DNA from: Chryseobacterium gwangjuense
GTDB taxonomy: Bacteria > Bacteroidota > Bacteroidia > Flavobacteriales > Weeksellaceae
DNA: 64,000 bases
Direction: 5' to 3'
Assembly: GCF_021311115.1 (NCBI RefSeq)
Contig: NZ_JAJTNP010000006.1
Coordinates: 62,001 to 126,000, forward strand
The position numbers and the translations under genes are program-made. Under the pieces are notes generated by a model. That model saw only the letters and a program-made list of their open reading frames with translations, made no database searches and was not told where the DNA came from. Position 1 is the first letter of the stretch. Every line of letters begins with the position of its first letter. This document shows, one piece after another, positions 47,127 to 55,685 of the stretch.

Positions 47127-49454
47127 CTAAAAAGGATAGCCGATCGCAATATTCAGGATGAGATTGTCCTTTCTCCAGTTAGAGTCGCCGAAATTTATTT
47201 TATCAAACGTCCATCTGTCATTTTTTTCATAATAAGGAACTCTTATTGGCATGGCAAGGTCTAACCTTAAAATCAAAATAGAAAAATCTAATCTTAAACC
47301 AACTCCGGCTCCAACAGCTACTTCACTTAAAAATTCTTTTGAAAATTTGGCTCCCGGTCTGTCGGGATCTTCATTAATCAGCCAGACGTTTCCGGCATCT
47401 GCAAAAACGGCAACATTTAAAAACTTATAAAGATTGGCACGGTATTCTGCATTCAATTCTAATTTAATATCACCGGATTGATCAAAATAATAACCTGCTT
47501 CAATAGTTCTCGGATCAAAACTTCCCGGTCCCAACGTTCTTGCCCGAAATGCTCTCACACTGTTGCTTCCTCCAGAGAAAAACTGTTTTGAAAAAGGGAT
47601 ATGCTCAGAATTTCCGTAGGGATAAGCTAAGCCCGCGATAAATCTTGTCGCTAAAGATGTTTTCTCATTGAATTTATGGTACAATCTGAAATCATTTTCA
47701 ATCTTGGCATATTGACTGAAAGGCACACCGAAAATCGTTTTCTCCTTATCTTTTTTTACATTTGCTCCCGTCACCAATCCTGTTATATTTCCTGCCAAAT
47801 CCAATGTCCCTTTATAATACATCGTGGTGGGTTTAGACAACATCGTATTGGTATAAGTATAAGAATAGGTAGGTCCGAAAATCAATTGTTTCTGAACAAC
47901 TCTTCGCATCGCATCACTTTTTGCAGAAATTGACTCATACAATGCCGTGATATTGGCAGGAGAAACATAGGTCACATCAAAGATTTTCAGATCATGTTCC
48001 TTTCTCGCATTTTCTTTCCACACATATCCGAATGATCCTGTGAACGTATTCAAAGTATAATATTCCGTACGATTTTGAAACTCATAGCCTAAAGTAATAT
48101 TCGTTCTCGGAACAAAAGCACTCGAAGAATTAAATCTGAAGGGAGCCACAATTCTCGGAATTGAAAGCTGAACATTGGTTCCGGCTCTGAATAGGTTTTT
48201 AGCGTTTTCAGGACCTCCCATTTGGAAATCAAAAGCTCCGTAAATTGCTGCTTTAAATTGTTCTGCTCCTCTGAAGAAGTTTCGGTGAGTCCAGTTCAGA
48301 TTCAACTCGCTTCCTGCGTAATTGGCAGAATTGGTTCTTCCTAAAGCTTCCAGACGAAGAGACTGTATTTCCCTAGGTGTTAAAAGATAATAGGCATCAA
48401 ACTTATGCTGTAGAGAATCTGAGGTAATAAATTCATTTTTTACAAACTTAAAAACACCTAAACTGATCAAACGGTTTAAGGTAAGATTGTGATTGGTACG
48501 ATTGTACAGATCTCCTTTTTTAAAATATAAAGCCCTGTCAAATATTTTAGGTTTAAACTTATGTTGCGGATCAATCACATAAATATCTTTATAAGCATAT
48601 CGAGAAAGAGAATCTGCATCCATCGGAATTTTATATTTTCCGTCTCTTACATCCTGAATATTATAGGTCGGGAATACAATTACTTTATCAATACTGAATT
48701 GCTGGGTTGAAAGATCCGGAGTATCGTCTTTCAGCTTTACATTAAGTTCTACTTTATGGTTTTTGCTTATCGTACTATCGGCCTGAACAATGATATTATC
48801 AGGATGAAAATAATAAAAACCTCTTTCCTTAAGTCCGTTATCAATTCTTTCTCTTTCATTTTTAATAACATCCAGATCAAATGGATTTCCGTTTTTAAGA
48901 AATGTTTTATCTGCTAAAGCTTGAATTTCCTTGTTAACCAACGAAGAGTCTTTCTGGAATTTAACATTACTGATTAAATACCTCGATCCGGGTCTTACGG
49001 TATAAATGACCTGTGCTTTTTTATTTTTAGAAACGGTATCGTAGGTCGCTCTTGCATTAAAATACCCTTGGTTTTCAGAATAATTCTGGATAATATCTTT
49101 ATTAAACTGACGGTCTACATCTCCCAATAAAACAGGCTTTTCACCCATTTTATACTTCAGCCAGTAATTAAATCCTTTTTCTTTTTTAGGTTCTTTGGCG
49201 ATATTATAGAAATACAGTTTAGGTCTCAGTCCTAAAAACGTAGAATTGGGTTTTGGAGTAAGATTGGCTTCCAAGGCGGTTTGAAGTTCTTTTTTTTCTT
49301 TCTTTGAAAGAGAATCATTCTCTATTTTTATTTTCGCTCCTGTATAAAGCATTTGTCCCTCCTTCAAAAACCGGGTGTTGCTACACGAAAAACTCAGCGC
49401 TGCAATTCCTGAAGCGAATAAATACTTGAAATATATGGAGCGTTTACTTTTCAT
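47127..49454 (-). CDS. tamL: TamL, BamA/TamA-family outer-membrane lipoprotein
   Basis: 775 residues. The N terminus has a lipoprotein signal (FASGIAALSFSCSNTRF) with Cys about residue 24, the feature that separates Bacteroidota TamL from proteobacterial TamA. POTRA domains follow to about 400 (KAQVIYTVRPGSRYLISNVKF is one). The C-terminal half is the Omp85 barrel: LRLEALGRTNSANYAGSELN and the lid-lock-like SGGSNSVRAFRARTLGPGSFD, ending with an aromatic-terminated strand (ILNIAIGYPF). It inserts or supplies lipids or proteins to the outer membrane with TamB, encoded 7 bp upstream. Confidence 0.92.
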   Translation of the reverse strand: MKSKRSIYFKYLFASGIAALSFSCSNTRFLKEGQMLYTGAKIKIENDSLSKKEKKELQTALEANLTPKPNSTFLGLRPKLYFYNIAKEPKKEKGFNYWLKYKMGEKPVLLGDVDRQFNKDIIQNYSENQGYFNARATYDTVSKNKKAQVIYTVRPGSRYLISNVKFQKDSSLVNKEIQALADKTFLKNGNPFDLDVIKNERERIDNGLKERGFYYFHPDNIIVQADSTISKNHKVELNVKLKDDTPDLSTQQFSIDKVIVFPTYNIQDVRDGKYKIPMDADSLSRYAYKDIYVIDPQHKFKPKIFDRALYFKKGDLYNRTNHNLTLNRLISLGVFKFVKNEFITSDSLQHKFDAYYLLTPREIQSLRLEALGRTNSANYAGSELNLNWTHRNFFRGAEQFKAAIYGAFDFQMGGPENAKNLFRAGTNVQLSIPRIVAPFRFNSSSAFVPRTNITLGYEFQNRTEYYTLNTFTGSFGYVWKENARKEHDLKIFDVTYVSPANITALYESISAKSDAMRRVVQKQLIFGPTYSYTYTNTMLSKPTTMYYKGTLDLAGNITGLVTGANVKKDKEKTIFGVPFSQYAKIENDFRLYHKFNEKTSLATRFIAGLAYPYGNSEHIPFSKQFFSGGSNSVRAFRARTLGPGSFDPRTIEAGYYFDQSGDIKLELNAEYRANLYKFLNVAVFADAGNVWLINEDPDRPGAKFSKEFLSEVAVGAGVGLRLDFSILILRLDLAMPIRVPYYEKNDRWTFDKINFGDSNWRKDNLILNIAIGYPF

Positions 49455-49461
49455 GATGTGT

Positions 49462-52400
49462 TTATTTAAATTCTACCACCTGATTTTTTTTATTTTCTCT
49501 ACCTCTTTTCTCTTTAGATTTTTTGAAAATATCACGGAATTTATCATAATCAAGCGTGATGATAAATCCTACACCGGTTTCTATGATCTGTCCCTGAAGA
49601 GCGACCTGATATTCATCTTTTCGGTACGCTCTAAGCATATATCTTCCGTCTTTGGATAAGCTGTAGTCAAGAGTTACATTTCCTGCAATATTGGTCATGT
49701 TTTCGTTTTCCCGGGCATCACCTTCTAAAGCGAAATTACTTCCCACAGAAACTTTCAGACGGTCATTCAGTAATTTTTTGCTGACTCCGACATTCAGGTC
49801 GGTTCTTGTATTTTTAATGCCGGTTGAATAATCTTCCGAAGAATCAAGGTCAAAATTTAAATCAACTCCTTTTATTAGACCGGAAGCAAGATTATTAAGC
49901 TGTTGAGAAAGAAGTTTGCTCACACTTTGTCTTGCAATCATTTCACCGGACATTCCTGCGCTGGATTCAAAAGGATTTTCTCCAATGAAACGGTTGAGCA
50001 GCAACAAGGCAAAAACCTGTTTGTTCATTTCCGATTCCTGAGTTCTGAGCTGGGCAAGTTTCTGATCTATGGTTTCAATTACAGCAGATGAAACTGCGTT
50101 ATTTTTCTTATCAGTAGTGATATCAAATGTAATTTCCGGTTTCAGTAATTCTCCTTTCATTTTTAATAAAGTATTGAAAGGTATTCTTTGCTTGTACTGG
50201 TTGAGTTCTGATGGAGAATCTGTCGTTAATTGCTGCTCAATCAGATCGATAGGAGCTGTTTCTGTTTTATAAACGGCGGTAATATCCAATGTTGCTGTCG
50301 TAGGCTCTCCGGTCCATGTGATGGTACTTCCTTTTTGAATATCGAATTTACGTTTTAGTAAACTTACAGACATTTCATAGGCACCCGATTCTACCTGATA
50401 AATTCCGACAAGGGTAGTTTTTCCGGAAGGGTCTATTCCTCCCGTCAATTCTGCTTCACCCTGTAGTTTTACGAAATCCCCGTTCGCTTTATCGATAATA
50501 ATAGAGAGTTTGGCTTCTTTGCTTACTTCTATATTTACACTGACATCCATTCCTTTGATACGGCTTTGTGCATTTAGAGAATCGGTTTTAATGGTTTTAT
50601 TAAGAACCACCTGATCCTGATCGATGAATTCTACAATTCCGTCTCTTTCCTGTAATGATGGGCTCGATTGCGGAAGGACGAATGAAAAATCTGTAGCATC
50701 GGAAACATTAAGCCTTCCGTCAACTTTTGGCAGATCCAGATCGCCACGAATATGAAGATTGGCATCAATTGCTAAAACTCCGTACATGATGGCGTCGTTC
50801 GATTTTTCTGAATTTACCACTTTAAAATCTTTGGCTCTGACATCTAAGTTGAAGGCAAAATCTCTATACGTTTGTGTAAGAACTTCACCATTAATTCTTA
50901 AAGAATTTCCATCTTTATCATTGATTTTAAAATTATCGAATTCAATACCACGGTTGGTAAAATGGATATCGTTATTTAGTTTTCGGAAATCACTTCCTGT
51001 CTTGGCAATTTCCAATCCTACATCATTGAACTTTACTTTACCTAAAATGTTGGGTTTATCCGTAGTTCCGGTAATTTTAAGATTTCCTGAAAGATAACCT
51101 TCCGTATTGGTAACCGCATTCATAGAAAATCCCTGAACGCTTTTCATCTGTAATTGATTGATAGCCATATTCAGGTCAAATGTGCTGGAAGAAATATTGT
51201 AATCTCCCAGAATCTTCACATCATTATTATTTCCTGAAAGGGCAATATCAGCATTTAAAACGTTCGGTGAATTGTTATTGACTTTTACGGCCAGATTTCC
51301 GACAGGATTTTCATAAACGATTAAATCTGAGATATTTAAATCTGATGTGAACGTCATTTTTTTCGTCAAATCACGGAGCTGAGCGGTTCCGTTGATCGTT
51401 CCTCTTGCTAATAGTGTGTCTTTTTTAATCAGCTCTGTAATGGTTTCAATTTTAAAATCTTTCAATGAAACATTTAAAGGAGAGTTTGGAGATTGGGATT
51501 CCGATTGTAATAAAATCTCGCTTCCTCCATTTGAAAGTCTGAAGTTATCTGCCAGAATTCCTTTGCTGCTGATCTGGATTTTGTTTCCTTCGCTTACGGT
51601 CCAATCCGTATAATTTAATTTTAAACCGTTCGGATTTAAAGATATTTCCGTGATGTCATTCAATGATTTTGCATTTCCGGCAATCAGGAATTGAGTGGCA
51701 TCTTTTTGATCTTTTGTGGTGATGTTGTAATTGATGATATTATCCGAAACATCCCCTTCAATATTGACTTTATTTAAGGCAAAGCTCGAGCTTTTTAACC
51801 CAGCGACATACAGATTGTATTGTAATGCCTGATTTTCGTTGGTTACCTTTAATGTTGCATTTTCAATGGAGTTTTCACCATACAGAAGCTGTGGAATTTG
51901 TCCGTCGATTTCAATTTTCTGAGAATCGGCATTATAATTTCCGGTCAGATTAATGGTTTCAAAACTTTTCAGATCCGGAACGAATTTTCTGATGATATCA
52001 TCATTTTTAATCTTTGCATTAAAGGTGAAAAACTGTCCCTGCTGAATTTTCTGAGCTTTTCCGGGCTTTTGAAATTGATAATATTGATTGATGGTATTGG
52101 ATAAAGAACCGAAAATCTGTGTCAGTTTATATTTCCCTTTCAGTTCTACATCAGCAACCTGAGAATTAAGAACAATATTAGTAGAATCGTTGGTGGTGAA
52201 AGCTTTCAGGTTCAATTCCTGAACCGGATAGACCTCTTTGGTATCTGAAAAGGCAAAGTCTTTTAAATTTAAATACCCATTCAGATTATCCGGATCTAAA
52301 TTGGTGAAGTCACCATCTATTTTTCCGGCAATGATCATTGGTTTTTCATAGAAACCAAGCTTGTTGACATCCAATTTTATGATCTCACCATTGACTTTTA

Positions 52401-54489
52401 CCGTAGGATTTTTTTCGTTGTAAACTCCGGAAGCTGTTAGTAATAAATGAACATTCGGATCTTTTGAATTTAAAACAATGTTATATGCTCCACGGTTGAT
52501 TTTCCCCATAAGATTCATGTTTTGGTAACGGTAGCCTTTGTACACTGCCGATGCAACATGACCTCTTAAATCTGCTTTTGCATTTTTGAAATCAAAACTT
52601 TCTCCTTTCGCGTAAATCTGTGCCGAAATTGCTCCAATATCTTTATTCTGAATGATTTTTCCGATCTGTAAACCTTGAAGATTGGATTTTACATCATACA
52701 ATTCATGATTTTTTCTGCGGAGATCAACTTTAGCAATCATAGCAGCATTTCCAAGACTGGAGTAGAGGTTAAGATTAGCATCCACAACTTTGGTGGTTCC
52801 TTTTGCTGTTCCTTTGATACTCATGTTGGAAGGCAGGGAAATATTGGAAGGAATCGTATTTTTCGGGACCAAATTGAAAATCGTTTTTGCGGAGGAAGAC
52901 AATTCTGCAATCCTTACATCATAATATAATTGATCAGGATTCATCGCATTTTTGATTCTCCCTGATGCTACCACTCTCAATTGATCTATGCCGGAAACTT
53001 TAAGATTGTTAATCAACACATCATTAACACTCCCTTTCACGTTAGCATTAACATTTAAAATAGCATTTGGGTATTTATTGAAAGGAACGGTATTTCTTAA
53101 AGTAGGAACCAAATTCAGAATATCTGCAAAACCGAATCTGGAATCTTTGATATTGGCTGAGATCTTTGCAGCTCCCAAATTTGAACTTAACTGCTCTATC
53201 GAATTATAATTTAAAATAATCTCATCACGCAGCAATGTTTTTGGAGTCTGCAGATAAAGATTTTTTAAATAAGCCTCTTTTTCGTTATACGCGAAATCTG
53301 TGTTGAATTTCTGAATGTCCAAACCTCTCGCTTCCTGAATTTCTGCTGAGCTTACGGTTCCTGCAAACGTATTGTTCTGCATTTTGAAACTTCTTACCTC
53401 AACATTCATTTTAGAAAAATTCATGTGATTGAAATCCATTCCTTGTTTTGTAGGAGCGATCGCAGTGTTGTTGTACACAACTTTTACATTGTTTAAAACC
53501 AGTTTCCCAAGCAGGAGATTCAGCGCTTTTTCTTGATCTGTTACTTTTGAGACTTCAGGTTCTTTGTTGTTTTTCGGATTTGCATTTTGAGCAGGAAGAT
53601 AAAGATTCGCATTAATATCTGCTCCGGAAAGGATGACATTATCAACGTTGTATGCGTTGTTTTCCAGGTCAATTTTGTTGACTTTTGTACTGAGTTCTTT
53701 GAACAGAACTTTTGCAAAAGTCTTGGTATTATCGTCGCCGTAATCAATATCGAAATTGGTGAGTTTTATCCCTCTTAATCCAATCTGCATAGGCTTTTTA
53801 TTGTTCAGAGAATCGACTTTTTGTTCAACTTTTTTGGAAACTTCTTCTATGAGATCCTGTTTCAGTTTTAGCTTTAATCCGTCAAGATTAATGTCATTAA
53901 CAGTGTATTTGTTGTTATTTAAATCAAAGATTTTTACTCTTGTATCAAAGGATTTAAAATACAGTTTTATATCATTTCGGGATTGCTGATCGTTGAAGGT
54001 AACACCAATATCTTTTAATTTAATTTTATCTAAAGAAATAATGAATGGTTTCGACGAACTTTCTTCTTTATCATTCGTTGCAAAAGCATCAATGATATAG
54101 TCAAAATTGAATTTTCCATCGGGTTTTCTTACAACATTCGCTCTTGCTCCTTCCAAATCCACCGAAGTAATATCTGCCGTGGAATTGATCAGTTTAAGCA
54201 TATTCAATCCGACATCAAGTTTTTTTACAGCCAGAAGAGTATCAACATCCTGTCCTTTTAAATATAAATTTTCCATAACAAGACTGTTTGGAAATCCTAT
54301 ATAGACTCTTTCGAGACTTACTTTGGTTTTGATTTTTTTCTCCAGATAGACGACCAATCTGTCTTTAATGAAGTTTTGAACGACAGGAAGTTTTAAACTA
54401 AAAATAAGCAGAATAAGAAAAACCAATATGGAAATAATGGTTATCAGGAATCGCCTTAAGAGCTTTCTTTTGTTGATTTTCAGTTTCAA
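49462..54489 (-). CDS. tamB: TamB-family translocation and assembly protein
   Basis: 1675 residues, within the normal range for Bacteroidota TamB. A single signal anchor at about 13-31 (LITIISILVFLILLIFSLK) tethers it to the inner membrane. The rest is a long repetitive beta structure (AsmA-like N terminus, many 'GxV...L' strands) spanning the periplasm as a hydrophobic groove. The DUF490 domain is at the C terminus (FDIQKGSTITWTGEPTTATL, EGDARENENMTNIAGNVTLDY). It works with TamL as a bridge for lipid or barrel-protein delivery. It is first in a tamB-tamL-yihY operon with a TATATTTG promoter box. Confidence 0.92.
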   Translation of the reverse strand: MKLKINKRKLLRRFLITIISILVFLILLIFSLKLPVVQNFIKDRLVVYLEKKIKTKVSLERVYIGFPNSLVMENLYLKGQDVDTLLAVKKLDVGLNMLKLINSTADITSVDLEGARANVVRKPDGKFNFDYIIDAFATNDKEESSSKPFIISLDKIKLKDIGVTFNDQQSRNDIKLYFKSFDTRVKIFDLNNNKYTVNDINLDGLKLKLKQDLIEEVSKKVEQKVDSLNNKKPMQIGLRGIKLTNFDIDYGDDNTKTFAKVLFKELSTKVNKIDLENNAYNVDNVILSGADINANLYLPAQNANPKNNKEPEVSKVTDQEKALNLLLGKLVLNNVKVVYNNTAIAPTKQGMDFNHMNFSKMNVEVRSFKMQNNTFAGTVSSAEIQEARGLDIQKFNTDFAYNEKEAYLKNLYLQTPKTLLRDEIILNYNSIEQLSSNLGAAKISANIKDSRFGFADILNLVPTLRNTVPFNKYPNAILNVNANVKGSVNDVLINNLKVSGIDQLRVVASGRIKNAMNPDQLYYDVRIAELSSSAKTIFNLVPKNTIPSNISLPSNMSIKGTAKGTTKVVDANLNLYSSLGNAAMIAKVDLRRKNHELYDVKSNLQGLQIGKIIQNKDIGAISAQIYAKGESFDFKNAKADLRGHVASAVYKGYRYQNMNLMGKINRGAYNIVLNSKDPNVHLLLTASGVYNEKNPTVKVNGEIIKLDVNKLGFYEKPMIIAGKIDGDFTNLDPDNLNGYLNLKDFAFSDTKEVYPVQELNLKAFTTNDSTNIVLNSQVADVELKGKYKLTQIFGSLSNTINQYYQFQKPGKAQKIQQGQFFTFNAKIKNDDIIRKFVPDLKSFETINLTGNYNADSQKIEIDGQIPQLLYGENSIENATLKVTNENQALQYNLYVAGLKSSSFALNKVNIEGDVSDNIINYNITTKDQKDATQFLIAGNAKSLNDITEISLNPNGLKLNYTDWTVSEGNKIQISSKGILADNFRLSNGGSEILLQSESQSPNSPLNVSLKDFKIETITELIKKDTLLARGTINGTAQLRDLTKKMTFTSDLNISDLIVYENPVGNLAVKVNNNSPNVLNADIALSGNNNDVKILGDYNISSSTFDLNMAINQLQMKSVQGFSMNAVTNTEGYLSGNLKITGTTDKPNILGKVKFNDVGLEIAKTGSDFRKLNNDIHFTNRGIEFDNFKINDKDGNSLRINGEVLTQTYRDFAFNLDVRAKDFKVVNSEKSNDAIMYGVLAIDANLHIRGDLDLPKVDGRLNVSDATDFSFVLPQSSPSLQERDGIVEFIDQDQVVLNKTIKTDSLNAQSRIKGMDVSVNIEVSKEAKLSIIIDKANGDFVKLQGEAELTGGIDPSGKTTLVGIYQVESGAYEMSVSLLKRKFDIQKGSTITWTGEPTTATLDITAVYKTETAPIDLIEQQLTTDSPSELNQYKQRIPFNTLLKMKGELLKPEITFDITTDKKNNAVSSAVIETIDQKLAQLRTQESEMNKQVFALLLLNRFIGENPFESSAGMSGEMIARQSVSKLLSQQLNNLASGLIKGVDLNFDLDSSEDYSTGIKNTRTDLNVGVSKKLLNDRLKVSVGSNFALEGDARENENMTNIAGNVTLDYSLSKDGRYMLRAYRKDEYQVALQGQIIETGVGFIITLDYDKFRDIFKKSKEKRGRENKKNQVVEFK

Positions 54490-54506
54490 GAGTGATTCGG
54501 TTTAGA

Positions 54507-54514
54507 CAAATATA
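54507..54514 (-). promoter_or_regulatory. -7 promoter element of tamB
   Basis: TATATTTG on the minus strand, 18 bp upstream of the ATG, an exact consensus match. Confidence 0.6.
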
Positions 54515-54565
54515 ATAATATGAATCTATTATTCATCTGTTGTGATACTCTTTTGTGAATACAAA

Positions 54566-54661
54566 AATCCTGCCTTGACTGCCCTTTATGGAATTTAAGT
54601 TTAGTTGTCGTCAAGTGAATTAGTTGATGAAGACAGTCAAGGTGCGGATTGTTTTTTTTTT
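54566..54661 (+). ncRNA. Candidate small RNA ending in a strong terminator
   Basis: Plus-strand stem AATCC-(TG)-CCTTGACTG pairs with CAGTCAAGG-(TGC)-GGATT around a 52-nt loop, then GT and ten T residues. The loop contains GTC..TCAA with TTGA..GAC, giving a second level of structure. A TA-N4-TTTG motif (TACTCTTTTG) lies about 20 nt before the stem. No protein frame fits. The T-run makes plus-strand termination here likely. The region lies between the divergent start of tamB and the end of ccoP. Confidence 0.45.
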
Positions 54662-54746
54662 AAGCCCCCTATTGATCATTTTTTCTGTTGAAAAGGTTAG
54701 CAAAAATGAAAATTCAAATGTTAGTTTAGTTGTTAAGAGGGGGCTT
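54662..54746 (-). repeat. Inverted repeat downstream of ccoP
   Basis: Perfect 9-bp arms AAGCCCCCT/AGGGGGCTT, 67 nt apart. GC-rich arms are striking in this AT-rich DNA. It may end the cco transcript or stabilise its 3' end, but no U-run follows on the minus strand. Confidence 0.45.
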
Positions 54747-54780
54747 TGGCATGGTTTGTATGTTTGAGATAAAAATTTTA

Positions 54781-55668
54781 TTACTCATTTCCGTTCTCCC
54801 ATTTTACTTCTGCACCTTGTGGAGTGGCACCACCTTGAGCGGGAGTAATAGGAGCGGTTTCCTGATTGATGTGATAGACATAAGCTGCAATTTTTTCGGC
54901 ATCTCTTCCTGTAATGGTTCCTTCTTTGATGAAAGGTCGCATCGTTGGGTTGTTTGGGGAACCGTTTTCAAGCATCCAGATTACATTTTTGAATAAACTT
55001 TTCTGTTGTATGTTGATCCAGTGGGTATCTGTTAAATTGGGACCAATTCCTCCTTTTCCGTTATCGCCATGACAGGTAACGCAATTGGTTTTGAATAATT
55101 CCTGACCTTCTGTGATGTTGTCTGCGCTGTATTTTGCCGTTTCAAGAGTTACTTGTGGTGCTGTCTTTTCAAATTCTTCAATGGAAGCAAGCATTTTTTT
55201 TGTTTCATGGTTCAGCTCTGCTTCGGGATGAGCGTAATCTGTAAAGGCAAACGCAGTCAGATATACGACACAGAATACGCATCCGAAATAAAACAGACCG
55301 ATCCACCATTTAGGAAGTGAGTTGTCGAGTTCCGTGATTCCGTCAAACCCGTGATCGATCAGAATGTCTTTTTCTTCCGTTGCAGATTGTTTTTTAAATG
55401 CAGAGTTCCAAAGTTTCTGAAAGTATGGTGTATTTTTATCTTTTAAATATTCCGCTTTTTCTTCAGCTGATAATTTGGTGAAATTCTGGTTTTCAATTAA
55501 ATCTCCAATCGAATTCATGATCAAAAGAAGAATAATGGCAATCAGTATTAATCCCCAGAAAAACGGTGAAGAGAAATAGCCTGAGTCGGGAGCGAACATT
55601 TCGAACGCCATGATCGTCAAACCTAGTGTGACAAGGATATATATGGAAATTGGAGTTCTTGTTTTCAT
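54781..55668 (-). CDS. ccoP: cbb3-type cytochrome c oxidase subunit CcoP (monohaem form)
   Basis: 295 residues. Two N-terminal membrane segments (IYILVTLGLTIMAFEMF and FFWGLILIAIILLLIM), a third at about 125-140 (WWIGLFYFGCVFCVVYLTAF), then a periplasmic cytochrome c domain. Only one haem-binding CxxCH is present (CVTCHGDNGKGG) with the axial Met probably in PTMRPFIKEG. Proteobacterial CcoP carries two haems. The N-terminal half resembles the FixP/CcoP N-terminal family (ITELDNSLPKWWIGLFYF). It passes electrons to the CcoNO core and is encoded 17 bp downstream of it. Confidence 0.92.
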   Translation of the reverse strand: MKTRTPISIYILVTLGLTIMAFEMFAPDSGYFSSPFFWGLILIAIILLLIMNSIGDLIENQNFTKLSAEEKAEYLKDKNTPYFQKLWNSAFKKQSATEEKDILIDHGFDGITELDNSLPKWWIGLFYFGCVFCVVYLTAFAFTDYAHPEAELNHETKKMLASIEEFEKTAPQVTLETAKYSADNITEGQELFKTNCVTCHGDNGKGGIGPNLTDTHWINIQQKSLFKNVIWMLENGSPNNPTMRPFIKEGTITGRDAEKIAAYVYHINQETAPITPAQGGATPQGAEVKWENGNE

Positions 55669-55685
55669 TTTCTTTACAATTTAAA

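Noticed and set aside
49499..54304. Many plus-strand open frames inside tamB
   Set aside because: They are antisense shadows of a long conserved gene; none has a family signature.
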